Shown here: positions 1-12,066 of the stretch, piece by piece | Layout of the letters: every line of letters starts with the position of its first letter | Position numbering within the stretch: the stretch's first letter is position 1 | Assembly (NCBI RefSeq): GCF_000835495.1 | Contig: NW_015622545.1 | Location: 806,001 to 870,000 of the forward strand | Direction of reading: 5' to 3' | From: Cladophialophora immunda | Lineage: Eukaryota > Ascomycota > Eurotiomycetes > Chaetothyriales > Herpotrichiellaceae | Length of the DNA: 64,000 nucleotides | Position numbers and translations under genes: made by a program | Notes under the pieces: model-generated | Told to the model about the DNA's origin: nothing | What the model saw: the letters and a program-made list of their open reading frames with translations, nothing else | Database searches by the model: none

Positions 1-381
1 CTGGGGCTGCACGGATGGCTCAGGCTCAGGCTCTGGCTTCGCCTCTGGCTCTGCACCATCACTACCGGCGACACCGCCGTGTATGCTGCACCGCGAGTGA
101 GGCGCCGTGCAAGATTGGGCATAGCAGGGCAGATGCGGCTGGCCATGTGAACGTCGATTCGCGTACGGATGGGTTCCTCCTGGGACGTGCGGCCTGAGCG
201 AATCGAGCGCTCGAGAAGCCACAGAACGCATCTGATCTCTTTGCTGTGCGTCGGACGATCGAATCGGTGGGCTGCCGTGCACTGAATTCGTCGTTACTCG
301 TTTGCGCGAGCCGATGGTGGCCTAAACTTTAGACAACACGCGAGAGCTATAATTAAGAGGCGCTGATAACTTGCTGGTTGA
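1..381. other. No gene seen
   Basis: I see no supportable gene or RNA in this stretch. Open frames are short and lack recognisable motifs. Confidence 0.5.
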
Positions 382-489
382 CCTCACCGTCGCTATACCT
401 CACCGTCGCTATACCTCACCGTCGCTATACCTCACCGTCGCTATACCTCACCGTCGCTATACCTCGCCGTCGATACCTCGTCGTCGATA
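382..489. repeat. 16-bp tandem repeat (CCTCACCGTCGCTATA x5)
   Basis: Five perfect 16-bp units run from 382 to 461. Two 14-bp variants (CCTCGCCGTCGATA and CCTCGTCGTCGATA) follow to 489. Bases 490-545 carry related units in the opposite orientation (GGCGAGGTAGCGACAGCAAG), so the whole can fold back on itself. The 14-bp variants recur in the hairpin at 9238-9336. Confidence 0.95.
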
Positions 490-545
490 CGGTAACGGCG
501 AGGTAGCGACAGCAAGGTATCGCCGACAAGGTATTGCTAGTATGA

Positions 546-1046
546 TCGCCTTGGTGCGATCGGTGGAGATCTCACGATTCCTCAATTGTGGCCTCTATTC
601 GTGGGCACGCTGTTGCATATGGCAGGGAACACGTCGAGCGTCGCTTCATTGCAGGGCCTCGACGACGACGAGCATGGACTCCGCAATGCTGGACAGCTTC
701 AACAGCGAGGTTCAAAGGGACAGGGCTACTTCATTGCGGCACCTCACGGGCTCAAATGACCGCCGACGAGGTGGAGATTGGGCAGACTCTTCACCACGGA
801 GCGCCGACCATGCTACAGGTAGATCAACGAGTATGTTCAATACCTCCGGCATTGGTCTACCTCGCATTTACCTCATGATTAGCCCATCAAGGAGTCGCCG
901 GGGACATTATGAGACTGGACAATATCATTCCACGACAGCACGACGGGGTCTGGGTTGGGCGGCCTCGGCGACGAACCGTTGGTCACCTCGGTAGACGACT
1001 TGCTTGGTTTGCGCTCAACTACATCCAATATCCGTCAACGTCGTTA
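546..1046. other. No gene seen
   Basis: No intact coding region, RNA gene or named element is visible. Open frames here occur in several registers with no consistent signal. Confidence 0.45.
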
Positions 1047-1117
1047 CGGTACAGCAACGGGACACGGCAACGAGATACAGCAAGGGGATACGGCGACGGG
1101 ATACGGCGACGGGATAC
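1047..1117. repeat. Degenerate 14-15-bp GC-rich repeat
   Basis: Units of the type GGCGACGGGATAC and GGCAACGAGATAC follow each other about five times, the last two being perfect copies. Read on the other strand they resemble the 382-489 repeat, so both are probably the same family. Confidence 0.75.
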
Positions 1118-1313
1118 ATCCCAAGTTCGATTCAAAGCGAGGATGGAACCATCCCAAGGACTGTCGCCGATGGAAGGAGTCCGGTGCCGGCGAAGTGTCA
1201 GCCATAACAAAGAGTCTAAACTCATTCTCATCGATGAACTCAAGATTCCAGGGCATGGTGTGCGCGAGCCGGTGCTCGCAGGCTTGGAGCGGAACGGTTG
1301 TTGAAGTGTACCA

Positions 1314-3133
1314 TCAACAGCCCACGCTGAAGTGATATTCGCAGCACCATTGGCACCACGGGGTGCTAGACATCCGGCAAGTAACCTGACGGTCCGTCTT
1401 GTGACCGGAGGAGATACGTTGGCTCCTCTTCCAGACGATCCAACGCTTCCAAGGCCAGATCCTTCCCGGTTCTCCGAGGGAGTTCAACGTGAAGGAGAAG
1501 GGATTCCGCGCCGATAAGGTCCGTCGTGGCATCATCAAGTTTGTTGGTGAAGTGTACTGTGTACGTCGTATGCTCATCTCGATTTGATGGGCAGCCTCGG
1601 GCATTCAGGAGTCGTGTCCAGATCATGGGATGTCTGCCCAATCTCTGTGAACGGTTGACCAAATCTCATCGTCCACGACAGGTCCTCCATCATCTCTCAT
1701 CACCAACATCGGTGGGTAGATGGCCTGGTTCAAGCATCGGATTCCGAAGGAAGACGTCGAGGCCTGTCAGCAGCTGCATCGGCGGTGGCAGCGGCTCCTG
1801 AGCGCGTCAGAGTCGCCATATGCTCTGTCATACTCCAGTTCCGTCGGATTGCACTGGCTCTCCTTCCAGCCAGAGCGAGCAAGTGGAACAGCAGTGCAGG
1901 GATAGTCCGCAAGTCAGGAAGACTCCTTGGGGCGAAGAGTCACCAGGAGCTTCAACATTCCCACGAACACGAGCGCGAAGAAGGCCATGGCCCAGGACCT
2001 AAGCAACGAGGAGAGGAAGTCGGTGCTCTCCAACTCCCCTCCAACGACACCAATAGCGAGTTGAACGGCAACGAGACTCCAGGCAAGCCCGCATCCACAG
2101 ACAGGCCCAAAGCCGCGATCAGGCTCGCCAACCAGAACCAGAAGAGGGCGATGGGCACTCCCTCGGCCTCAGGCGCGTACGCCGCCACGACAAGGGCGAT
2201 GAACACAACGAAGACAGGCAGTAGGAGAGTCATGATCGAGCGAGGCCTGTGAGCCCGAGTGGACGAGCCAGCAGTTGGGTCTGATCGACAAGGCGTGCAA
2301 AACCACGATCCCGGACCGTGATGGACGATCCCTGCAGACCCGTGGCGGACCCGGGAAACGAGTACTTCATCATCGGGGACGATGATCGCGGAGGATGGGA
2401 GCGCCGTGACCAGGGCGCCGGCCATGCTCCCCATGCTGAAGCCGAACCAATACACCGTCAGGCTCGGCAAGGGTAAGTTGTACTCCGACATTATCAACGG
2501 ACCAAACTGGGTCCTGAATGAATCGACGATCAGGAAAGCGGTCATGGAGCGTTTGGGTTCAGAAACACATCCTGAACAAGCCCCTGCGCGGGGGATGGTC
2601 GGGGGCAGACCCGTCGTCCTTGGTATCCAGGTGGCTTTGTTCATGGAGGAGTCTCGAGGAGCGATAAGAGCCCAGTCCTTCGCACAGTCGTCGGGGATGT
2701 AGAATGGCCAAAGTTCCAGCCTGGACAAGCGCCACACCACAATCAATTGTGCATCCCCGAGTGGCGAGTACATCTTCAACATGAGCCGGATCGTCGGTGG
2801 CAATGCTAGACAGCATCGGCGAGTCACAAGCAATCTTCGAACAGCCGCGAGACCGCAACGTCTTTGGGTAAATCTGAATCCACGGATGAGTCCCATGAGG
2901 CGGTAGACATGCTTGCCGGCAAAGGTGTAATGGATTGCCTGGGTTGTCTTGTGTCGACGCGCAGCTCTTAGAACAAAGAACCCTCGAACAGGCCCAGTCA
3001 CGACGAAGAGAGGTCGTTCGCAGAATGTTGGTAAACCACCTCGACTTGACGAAGAGATCTCGTTGACAGGATGCTCTGCCTCGACTTGACAGCGTGGTTG
3101 CCGTTTCACTGCTCTTAACGTATCCGTGAGCAT
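1314..3133 (-). pseudogene. Decayed membrane-protein sequence, family unknown
   Basis: The minus strand has protein-like stretches in more than one frame. A strongly hydrophobic segment at about 2060-2225 starts LLPVFVVFIALVVAAYAP and continues with FWFWLASLIAALG, enough for two membrane helices. A second segment at about 2400-2530 includes LTVYWFGFSMGSMAGALV. These sit in one 393-codon open frame (1952-3133), but large parts of it between the hydrophobic segments look scrambled. A further coding-like run, with acidic and leucine-rich residues, lies at 1366-1662. A transporter of the major facilitator type is possible but not shown. I take this as a pseudogene because no start, intron pattern or continuous domain can be assembled. 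Confidence 0.3.
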
Positions 3134-6100
3134 GACAGCAGATGCTGGCCCGACCTGGCGCTTGTTGGACAGAGGAAACCACTTCGATGGTCACCAATCC
3201 CATGCACAACGTTGCCATCAGACGTCCCCTCGGGCTCCCGAAGGCTGAACGGGGTCTTATGCTTCTAACATCATTGCCTGAGACCGACTCGATCCCAAGA
3301 CTTGTCCTTGTTTGTTCCAGCATTGCCTTCTCTTTCTCGTCAGTGGTCACAACCAACAGCCGGGAGTGGAAACGTCGGGACGTTCGTTCGGAGGTTCGTT
3401 CGTTCGTGGGTGGATGGGTAGGTAGGTTTCTGTTCTTCGACGGCATATGATGTGGGGGTACGCCTCTTGCAACAACAATTGGAAGAGTCTAACAGTGTCA
3501 GCGGTGCTCTATGGTAATTAGAAGAACCTGCCACTGATTCTTCTCGTCGGGTTCGAGTAGAAGGACCAGCGCCAGAGTCGTGAGGACCGATATGAGGTGC
3601 AGTTACGTACCTAGCATACAGCGACGGACCCAAAGGAAGCAGGTCAGGCAGGACAGGAACACCTTCACGGGTGGCGGACTCGAGGGCGGGCCACAACCAC
3701 AGGCGGCCTCGTATCCAAGTCGAGGGGGCGGCGAGAGGAAGATACGGGCCGCGGAATGGCAGTCCTCTGCGGGCGCTTCAAGCGGTCGGAGCTGTTCAAT
3801 TTCCACCGTCACGAGGGTGGACCGAGGAGTATACCGTCAGAGAGACCTTAATGGTCAAGGGTCATTGTCGTGCAGGCCATGACCGTGAACGGACTCAACA
3901 GCATCGACCAGCATCAACACCAGAGAATCGAACCCACGGAGAGCATCAACACCATAGAGAGTATTGTAGTGGACAGAGAGCATTGCGGTCCAAGTGCCTC
4001 GATTGCCTGGCGGTGGCTGTAAGGCACCACGAGAGGCGAGAGCGGTTCAATGGCTGTGGGCGACGAACCAAAGAGCTTGACTCGGTCCATCAAGACACCG
4101 TTGTGCCTAGCGATCGAGGTTGCTAACGCGGTCGATCTCGATGATGAGGAACAAGCGAACAGGACGCTGTTGTTGGTGAACCCACGAAGATACATCAATA
4201 TCTGCAACGACGAAGAGGGAATCTCCTAACTCTTAAAGTCATTCATCTTGCCACCATCCTTGAGTACCCGATGGTCAAAGACCGGCGGTGAGTGTGCTTG
4301 TGCCTGTTCGTTATCGGCATCACGTTCGTGAACAGAATGAAGGCCGGAGAGGTAGAGCAACGTCCGGTGTGTCGTGCACCGAGCGCCAGGCACGTCAAAG
4401 CCTTGTCCGAGAACGCCGCAGACTCGAGAGCGGTCTTCTGAGAAGGTTGTTCTCAATCGTCACTCAATGGAGCGAGCAAGCTGGTCTCAAACCCCATAGC
4501 GGCGGATCACGTTGTTTACCGCGGCGGTACGACGGTCACCAGTACAGATGTTTACGCGGGGGTTGTTCGGGTCCAACAGCTTCACACGGGTGCGAAGACT
4601 GGAGAGCCTCAATCAAACTACGACGTTTTGCATGTCCGTATCCGAGTCCGTCTCTTGAGTCCGTCTCTATGTCTTTGGATCCCTGCATGGCTCTCCTGTC
4701 CGTTGTGGCTCACTTGGGGGAGCAATTAGGTGACGGGACACCTCTTCGAAGGGGGAGGCAGGACGATCTGGCAGCTGGTGCCGTAGGCTTCGTTCGATAG
4801 GAAGACGTGTTGATTTAGTAGCTGAATCCATCACCGAGCTGGCTTCAACAGCAAGGTGGCATTGCTGAAGGAGGAGGGAGATTTCATCCGGTCGGATTCG
4901 GTGAGGGACAGGCAGAAGCAGGCCTATTGGGGGGTGGTCGGTTCGCGGATCAAGACAATGCCACGAGCCATGCCATCTCAGACACGATGACATACCCTAT
5001 TTTCCGTTCAGCTTGAAGAGGGGCTTATTCTGGGGGAAGTGGTGTCAATATGAGATCAAGAACATGCTGACGAGAGTGTGAGCTGAGGCAAAGGGAAGGG
5101 CGTTGATAGAGTTGCCGTCGTGGATATCCACGCCCTACTCTTGCTCGTCATGTTAGTTCAGAGGCAATCGACACAGGACGGTAAGGATTCTATAGAGGGG
5201 AGTGAAGTAAAGATGATCGAATCTGTGGTCTTGACACCAGCGAGGGAATGATGCATAGACCAAGGATGGGTTGGGACTTGGGACACCACGACACCCTCCA
5301 GGTTCAGCACCGACGACGATGCTCAAGAAGACGGATGGACAGAACGCTTGCGCAGAAGAGAGAAGTAATCACGATCAGGTGGCAGCGACACAGTTGGAAT
5401 CGGAGCGGAGGGAAGAGTAGAACAAAGGAAAGAGGCCGCAATGGCCTAAGAGTCGTATTCACTCAGCTGCCTTAATGGCGTGTGCGGTGTGGTGGGCTAT
5501 CTCTGAGGTATCTAAGAAGAAGAGGGAGGAGAGTTGCGTCAAGTGCAGTAGAAGTAGGTGGGCAGCCTATCCAAAAGGGGAAGGCGTGCCGGAGGTCATG
5601 TGACTCCAGCAGACGCCACACCCATCAGACTACAGCGAGAGCTGACGAATAATTGCAGCTACTTGTGCTCCTGACGATTCCACGGGCTCCATTTGCTTCG
5701 AGACGAGGTGTCTTCATGAAGCCGCAGAAGCTCCTCAAGAATGGCAAGAGGGCAGGGCCAGGTGAGTGTGACTTCAAGGTTGGGAGGTGGGCAGTGTCCT
5801 TGCTATGCGAGAAGCCCTGCTGAGTCAGTGCTAGCTGACTCAGGCTCGGTGTCACGTGAAGGCGTTCGTGATACTCTTTCAGCACTGTTCACCATGTGTC
5901 TGGCTGGAGGAGGACGACGAGGAGGTCTAAGAGTGTGAAACTCGATCAAACTTGCTGGAAAGGACCGTTTTCGACGATGTGCTGGTCTTCACGTTCACAG
6001 TTCGTGTTCTGAACAACGATTGATCATGGAGAAACGCGTCGGAACCGCACCACTGCTTTGTTATTGATACCCGGGAACATGGAAAGGGGTCGCCCAGGCC

Positions 6101-6611
6101 ATCATCCTCAAGTACAGGGCAGACGGAGGGGATTTCGAGAGGGACGGAGACTGGCAGCATGGGGCCAATACTATAACGAAGAGCACCAAAAGCCTAAGCC
6201 TATTGTAGGTCTGTGCAAGCCCAGTCACGTTGCACCTGGGTGCGAAGCATTGCCGGAGGTCATACGGAGAAATGACCGACGCCAAGTGGTTTGCAGAAGC
6301 CCATGCCAAAGATAGGAACTTAACCGGACACCGCGGGAGAGGAGGGCGAGGGAGAGGAGGAGGAGGAGGAGGAGGAGGAGGAAGAGGTCGAGCAAGAGTG
6401 CGAAAAAGTGGGCGATGCGTTTGACCCTGAAAATTCAGCACACCCTCAGGAAACAGAGTGGGGCTGCAAGGTTTCTTAGTGCCCAAGATGGTTGCATCCC
6501 TTTGCATCCACTAATGCGCGGTCTACAACGGTCTGGCATCGGCTATTAGACTATATGCTAAAATTTCGCTTGCATTAGGTCATACATTAGCATTTTTAGT
6601 GTCGATCAGGT
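3134..6611. other. Long interval without a supportable gene
   Basis: No family motif, splice-consistent gene or RNA gene is visible. Short open frames occur on both strands, for example minus 3914-4207, but none has a recognisable domain. A GGA trinucleotide run lies at about 6352-6386 and produces artificial polyglycine and polyproline frames. Confidence 0.45.
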
Positions 6612-6983
6612 TGTGGAGACTTTAGCCGCCGTCCTAAACCCCACGTTTGCTTTGAACCCACGAAGTGGATCCATCCCCTTCAACCTTCGATCAGGCTGTG
6701 GGGACTTTAGCCNNNNNNNNNNNNNNNNNNNNNNNNNNNNNNNNNNNNNNNNNNNNNNNNNNNNNNNNNNNNNNNNNNNNNNNNNNNNNNNNNNNNNNNN
6801 NNNNNNNNNNNNTGTGGGGACTTTAGCCGCCGTCCTAAACCCCACGTTTGCTTTGAACCCACGAAGTGGATCCATCCTCTTCAACCTTCGATCAGGCTGT
6901 GGGGACTCTAGCCGCCGTCCGAAACTCCACTTTTGCTTTGAACCTACAAAGTGGATCCATCCCCTTCAACCTTGATTCACACT
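6612..6983 (+). repeat. 85-bp minisatellite spanning an assembly gap
   Basis: An 85-bp unit beginning TGTGGGGACTTTAGCC and ending CGATCAGGC starts at 6612, 6697, 6813 and 6898. The second copy is cut by the N run and the fourth is diverged and loses register near 6975. The unit is translatable in one frame, but 85 is not a multiple of three, so it is not a conserved protein repeat. Confidence 0.95.
6713..6812. other. Assembly gap (100 N)
   Basis: Exactly 100 undefined bases interrupt the 85-bp minisatellite. This is the usual placeholder for a gap of unknown size, so the true repeat number is unknown. Confidence 0.99.
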
Positions 6984-9237
6984 CGATTCACACAGCCACA
7001 ACACAAGATTGGCGATGTCAAGATCGACTAGTCTATAAGAGGGATCTTCGGGATATCCTTTGATGTATCAATGTGCTTCTGCGAGGTGCCCATCACAATT
7101 CAGGTCGGGTTTGACTCGTCTCTTTCTCTGCACAATTTCCTTTAAGCCTCCCACTGGTTCTCGAACGTCATCCTCCGGGAGACGTCTCGAGGTCGTCCTT
7201 TGGCTTCGTATGAAGAAATCGATAATGCAGGCCCTCCTTCCTCGGAAGGTGTCAGTTCTGCACCCGCGTCGATTCCAAGGCACTCTTTGGCGACGGTTGC
7301 CAATATTCCTCTGAGTCACGGAGCTACCAGGTCCGTCACCAGCCCTCGTTGGATGCTTCGTTGCGGGTCGTGTTGGGGGAATAACAGATAGAACGAGCGG
7401 TCGCTTGTCTCGAGGCGGGCGGCGACCTTGCGCGAAGACCCCATACAGTCCAGTATTCCGGTATATTTCCTTGAACTCTTAGTTTCCTTCACCGGGAAAC
7501 TCTGTGGCACTGCGTTTGGCGTGCTTGATGCGGGCAGTGCGAGTCCAGGCGACGTGATGTTCGTCGAGGACCGCCAGGCATTGAAAACGGCGTTCGCAGC
7601 CGCAAGGGAATTGTGCCTGTCTCCAGCGACGGGAGGGGGCTTGTTCCGCAGGGATCTCCTGGTTCAGTGCCGCCCACTGGTAAAGGTGAGTTGCGCTTGG
7701 TTCTGAAGTGAGAAACCAGAGAGAAGACTGTGAGATAGCTGCGCGCTGGGGAAGTGGTCAAGGATACGGCCGGCTAGGATCGGGCGAAGGGGTCGAACGT
7801 TTGACAGGTGCTCTGATGGGGTTTGGGAGGCATGAGGCCGAGTTGGAAAGCGTTTCTTCGAGAGAGTCAGGACACCACCATTCAACTGCGTGTCATCCTG
7901 AGGCCTTGCACGCCTTCACAGCGTGGCAAGCACAGCCAAAGGCACCCGGCTTCTACAGGGAGATCCGAGACGAGGCAACCCGGCGCCGATCCAAACACCA
8001 CTGCATGCTGTGGCCAGCATCATGGAAACTAAACTATTCTGCTTCATCAATGTGTCGGTCCACCCCGTGCAAGAGCTTGCACCAATACTTGAGTAGTCTT
8101 GGAGGTTGGTGGGAGCCAAACCCTTTGAAAGACATGAACCGAAGGCGAGTTGCCATGGCAGGCATTGCCGGGCCTTTGCGCGATCGTGTCAAGAATGCTG
8201 CAAGATCGCCCTTCACGTCAGGCCATTTCATCCTCAGTAGTCCTGTCGCAGTCTTCTTGCAACCGCCTCCTCACTGCTTAGCCGCCCTTCTCGCTCTGCT
8301 CGCTCTCTGAATCCGGGCGCACCCTCCTCCGCACGCTGGCGTCTGTCGAGTGATTCAAGTTTCTGAATCCGTGCTTGGTGCTCCGTTCGCAAATGTTACA
8401 CAGCCTCGAACACCACAGATCAACCAGCAGCATAGTCGATGTTCTTGAGATCGTAAACCAAGCCGCTCCGTCCACGGAAGTCGGGAAGCATTGTCACATC
8501 TAGGGTGTGGCTCTTCAGTGGCATCGACCGGCGTGACAGCGCTCTGCCATGGACAAGCAGACGGCAGAGCTCTCTCAATCACAGACGTGATGGATGCCCT
8601 GTGGGCAATGTCGTCAAAAGCCACCTTTTTGAGGTCTGAGCATGCTGTTCAGAAAGCATTGAGCAATAAACAGCGTCCGTCTGAAGAACAGTCTCGGTTC
8701 CCGTGTCGATTGTTCTTCGTCATGCCGGGAATGGCGATCTTGAGCGCATCGAACGCAGCCGACCCAGGCGAAAGCCGAAAATGCTTCCATGATCTGTCAC
8801 CCAGCGAATGACTGGGGGCCTCTCCGCTCACGATCGAGAGAATGGGTGCCCCAACGAAACGAGATCACTGATCTGCCCCAAACTGAATGCCTGACTCTGG
8901 AATGACCATCCGCCTGCCTCCAAAGCGCTCCAAAAGTCCTTCCACAGGAAACTGCAGGCCACCAAATGCTGGGTTTGGCACAGTGACATGGTCTTGCATT
9001 GTTCTCGATTCGAGATCCCTGCCGCTCGACGTGTTCGATCGCCTCCCGCAGGCGAATCGCATCTGTTCTTCTCCCCGAGGCGTCGAACGCCCGAACCAGG
9101 AATCCACAGCCCCAACCCAGCTGATGTCGCTTCAGCAAGCGGGCAGCGACCACTGATTTCGGCCTCGGGCGCCGTTGAAGGGTTCATGGCAAAAGGGCGT
9201 CCCTACATCTCGGACGAGGAGAAAGGGAGCTGCGATG
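6984..9237. other. No intact gene; coding-like remnants on the minus strand
   Basis: Most of this interval shows nothing supportable. Between about 8650 and 9187 the minus strand reads like an eroded protein: segments such as NPAFGGLQFPVEGLLERFGG and WKHFRLSPGSAAFDALK have normal composition but sit in different frames with stops between them. I do not recognise the family. Confidence 0.35.
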
Positions 9238-9336
9238 ACCTCGCCGTCGACACACCTCGTCGTCGATACCTCGTCGTCGACCATATTGCTGCATCGACGA
9301 CGAGGTGTCGGCGACGAGGTGTGTCGACGGCGAGGT
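9238..9336. repeat. Long near-perfect hairpin (43-bp arms)
   Basis: Arms 9238-9280 and 9294-9336 are inverted copies matching at 41 of 43 positions around a 13-base loop. The arms are built from CCTCGTCGTCGA-type units, the same motif as at 462-489. Both mismatches would be G-T pairs in the folded strand. Confidence 0.95.
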
Positions 9337-9357
9337 AGGCTTGGCTTGACGTCAGGA

Positions 9358-9715
9358 TGCAGTAGCGAGATGCAAGATACGCGAGACAGATACGCGAGAT
9401 GCGAGATAGCCGAGATGCAAGATAAGCGAGATCCGAGATCCCCAAATCCGAAATACGAGAACCGAGATCCACAAAACCGAGATTTGAAAAATCCGAGATC
9501 CAAGTATCCGAGATTTGAAAATCCGAGATTCAAATATCCGAGATTTAAAAATCCGAGATTCAAATATCCGAAATCCGAAAACCGAGATCCGAAAACCGAG
9601 ATTGAAAAAAATCCGAGAACCAAATCCAAAATCCGAAAACCCGAAATTGAAAAATCCGAAATTCAAAAATCCGAGTTGACAAAACTGAGTTGACAAAACC
9701 GAGTTCGCAAAACAA
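9358..9715 (+). repeat. Degenerate CGAGAT-type tandem array
   Basis: The array starts with GAGATGCAAGATACGCGAG-like units and grades into about 30-bp units made of ATCCGAGATTCAAAT and ATCCGAGATTTAAAA. A period of about 15 is clearest at 9480-9600. The first units match arrays near 21.8, 25.0, 52.2 and 55.5 kb. Confidence 0.85.
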
Positions 9716-9912
9716 AAGCGAACGTCAATGACCTCGCGCCGATTTGCTGTGATGTGGCCGCGTACTTGCACTTGCACTTGCACTGGTGCTTCGCCTCGTG
9801 GTGCGGTGGTCACGGCGACGGAGAAGTGGGACAGTCTCAAGCACTGGGCCTGTTGACTCGTCGCCCGATGTTCTCTGTCGGGACGGTTGGATCTCTGTGA
9901 GCGCGATCAGGC

Positions 9913-10097
9913 GGGATTGGATTGGCAGTGAGACTCGTCGCCGAAGAAGTTTTCCAAGCGAGAATGAAAATGAACCATACTGAACAGAACATACAAGCAA
10001 AGCTGACAGAAGCAAGCTCAGTGGATTGGATTGGCAGTGAGATCTGTCGCCGGAGCAGTTCTCCAGGCGATCATGAACCCATCCTGAACAGACCACA
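9913..10097 (+). repeat. Direct repeat of about 78 bp
   Basis: Segments 9913-9990 and 10022-10097 are diverged direct copies. Each begins GGATTGGATTGGCAGTGAGA and ends near the motif TGAACAGA. The upstream CTTGCA hexamer run at about 9766-9786 is a separate simple repeat. Confidence 0.8.
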
Positions 10098-10404
10098 GAC
10101 CACCAAGAAAAGCTGGCAGACCCGGTCACCGGTAGTCAGTCGGCTGTAGTCAGTCAGTCGACTTCGTGATCGGTGGAGAGGACGTCCTACCGTTTTGAAC
10201 GACAGTGGACAATGCTGCGCCATCGCTTTCCTTCCACGCACGCTCTGTGAAGATGTGGACAAGGATTTGTGCCCGGAGAGACTGATGGGAGCTGATGGGA
10301 GCTGCTCTCAGAGGGATAATGGACAACCGTAGGAATGACTTCCTTTGGCCGCCGTGGCTCACCGTATCAATAATTAGCCGTAGGCAGCCCATTCCCCCGC
10401 ACGT

Positions 10405-10418
10405 TATAAACGTCCCCC
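10405..10418 (+). promoter_or_regulatory. TATA box of nuclease-like gene A
   Basis: TATAAA followed by CGTCCCCC lies about 110 bases before the start codon, and a pyrimidine-rich leader follows. The TATA-plus-C-run layout is shared with the other family genes here. Confidence 0.6.
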
Positions 10419-10519
10419 ATCCACAGTCGTCTTCAAAGAAACCACTTCTCAACTTTCTTTGCTCTTCTCATCAATCATTGTTCTCTTCGTGCACGAGGTG
10501 TGAAAACCTGCGCTCAGCC

Positions 10520-11547
10520 ATGGATCCTTCCGGACCCCTTCGCCGAGACGAGGGCGTCCAAGACGGGCATGGTGCGCTCGCTGGCTCCGCCCACGCTTCA
10601 GTCTCACTTGCTGGCCAAAATGACCCAGCAACCACTCCAGGCGATCCTCCTACCGTGTCCTCTATCCTCCACGCTATCGAAGCTGCTGACGCTCATGGTT
10701 GTGACGGGTGCGCCACCTGGACGGAATATCAGCTGGAAGAAAAAGACTGGTTCATTCTCCGACAGCGCCTTGACGAGTCGGGCAGAAAGATTCGGTAAGC
10801 CTGACACAACTGAAAAGAGGATCTGAAAGTTGAGTCCCCCTGACCCTGGCGTGTAGTTACCACTACTTCTCCGAGACCCAGACCTTTGCGCACCAAATGG
10901 TCTCCTACGCTCATGAGAGCTCTCATGGGCGCCTCACAATGTCCTTGGCTGTCAAGCTAGCCGCTCTCTGCGCTTCCGAGGAAGAAAAGGCATTCGAAAA
11001 GATGATCGTGAACTTTGGCCAGGCGGACGCGAAATCATCAAGCAACAGTAGCATACATCGACCGGACGGGTATTTCGCGCATGGCAAGTCGCACAAATAT
11101 GGTGTCGTCGTGGAAATTGCATATTCACAGAAGCGTGAGAGGCTCCAAGACTTGGCCGAGTTCTACATTCTGCGCAGTGACCGAAAGATTCAAATGCTTC
11201 TTGCCATCGACTACGACTACGGCCGGACCATGAAGGTCAGTCTGATCACCTGGAGACCTAATGGCTCTGGAGGTTTAGACCGTCGAGTCCAGGTTTGTTT
11301 TTATCTCGATGCCGCTCTCGACGATGGCCACTGACTTCTTTTCGCGCCGCAGGACATCCGAGCAGAAGATGGTTCCCTGATCGCCGGGCCTCCTCTACAA
11401 ATATCCCTGTTGGATATTGCTCCTCAACACCTCGTCCCGCGCTCTATGCACGAGAAGACCATTGACTTTACGGTGGAAGACCTTTTGGAGATGCTGGAGG
11501 CCGGCCAGATCGCAGAGAACGAAGAGCGACGGGCACGAATGGCATAG
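10520..11547 (+). CDS. PD-(D/E)XK-nuclease-like protein A (3 exons, 301 aa)
   Basis: I join exons 10520-10794, 10857-11292 and 11353-11547. Introns of 62 and 60 bases have GTAAGC...GTGTAG and GTTTGT...CGCAG ends, and removing them leaves one frame of 301 codons plus stop. The start is the first ATG after a TATA box. The core has Pro161-Asp162, then 15 residues, then Glu178 in VVVEIAYSQ. Proteins B and C carry the equivalent PD-x18-E-(I/V)-G-x-SQ. An upstream signature is also shared: a Trp in a short acidic segment, then RYHYF, then a Ser-rich SSH segment. PD...E spacing fits the PD-(D/E)XK fold, including Uma2-like branches, but the usual lysine after the acidic residue is absent, so activity is uncertain. 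The C terminus is charged (LLEMLEAGQIAENEERRARM). The fungal family is not one I can name. Confidence 0.8.
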
Positions 11548-11565
11548 GCGTGTAAGAAAAGGACG

Positions 11566-11734
11566 ACCCGGGGGGTTTTCTGTCAGCTCACGGTGGATGG
11601 CAACGTCATGGAAGAAAGAGAAACACGGCTAGTCCAACTAGCAGTCAGTGATCACGTCTTGCAAAGACAGAAAAAGGGCTAGTCCAACTAGTAGTGATCA
11701 GATAGAGAGTCGGGAGGTATCCGCGGGCGATGAA
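11566..11734 (+). repeat. Shared 3' flank of nuclease-like genes, left inverted copy
   Basis: Starting 19 bases after the stop of gene A, this block is nearly identical to the reverse complement of 16319-16524, except for a deletion of about 40 bases near its start. It holds two copies of GGCTAGTCCAACTAG, each a small CTAGT/ACTAG hairpin, each followed closely by TGATCA. It may be a shared terminator and 3' UTR, or the end of a duplicated segment. Confidence 0.9.
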
Positions 11735-12054
11735 CAATAGCCTCAACCACCACAAGATGTTTTTGATCATCACGACACCATGACTGCGTTTGCTGTCGTC
11801 GTCTTCGTCAGTCCCCCGTTCCCGTTCCGCATCTATCTTCAGTGACAATGCACGGCTATGACCCATATACCAACAATCAACAATTCACGACAAAGGCAGC
11901 TTTCGAGGGGGGATACAAACCGCCTTTGTTGACAGCATGACAAACGAGCATTGTCACGGCAGTGCATGCATGGGTGATACAACTAACTGCCTGCACTCCC
12001 GTCTCCACGCCCGATTGCCTTGTCCACTGCCCCCTGAAACTCTTTCTCTCAACT
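11735..12054. other. No gene seen
   Basis: Intergenic sequence. No motif, repeat or splice-consistent gene is visible. Confidence 0.5.
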
Positions 12055-12066
12055 ATATATACCCCC
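12055..12066 (+). promoter_or_regulatory. TATA box with C-run
   Basis: TATATATACCCCC is followed by a long CT-rich leader to about 12165, the pattern seen before other genes here. The first ATG (12169) opens only a 31-codon frame. The next useful ATG is 12316, so the short frame may be an upstream ORF or a truncated gene. Confidence 0.5.

Noticed and set aside
371..994. 207-codon open frame across the 16-bp repeat
   Set aside because: It starts with TTG, its first half is a translated tandem repeat, and the rest lacks any motif.
6606..6975. Open frames spanning the N run
   Set aside because: They depend on undefined bases and on an 85-bp repeat whose period changes frame.
9132..9693. Long open frames on both strands over the CGAGAT array
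   Set aside because: The open state comes from a repeat with a 15-bp period, a multiple of three. The protein is a simple translated repeat.
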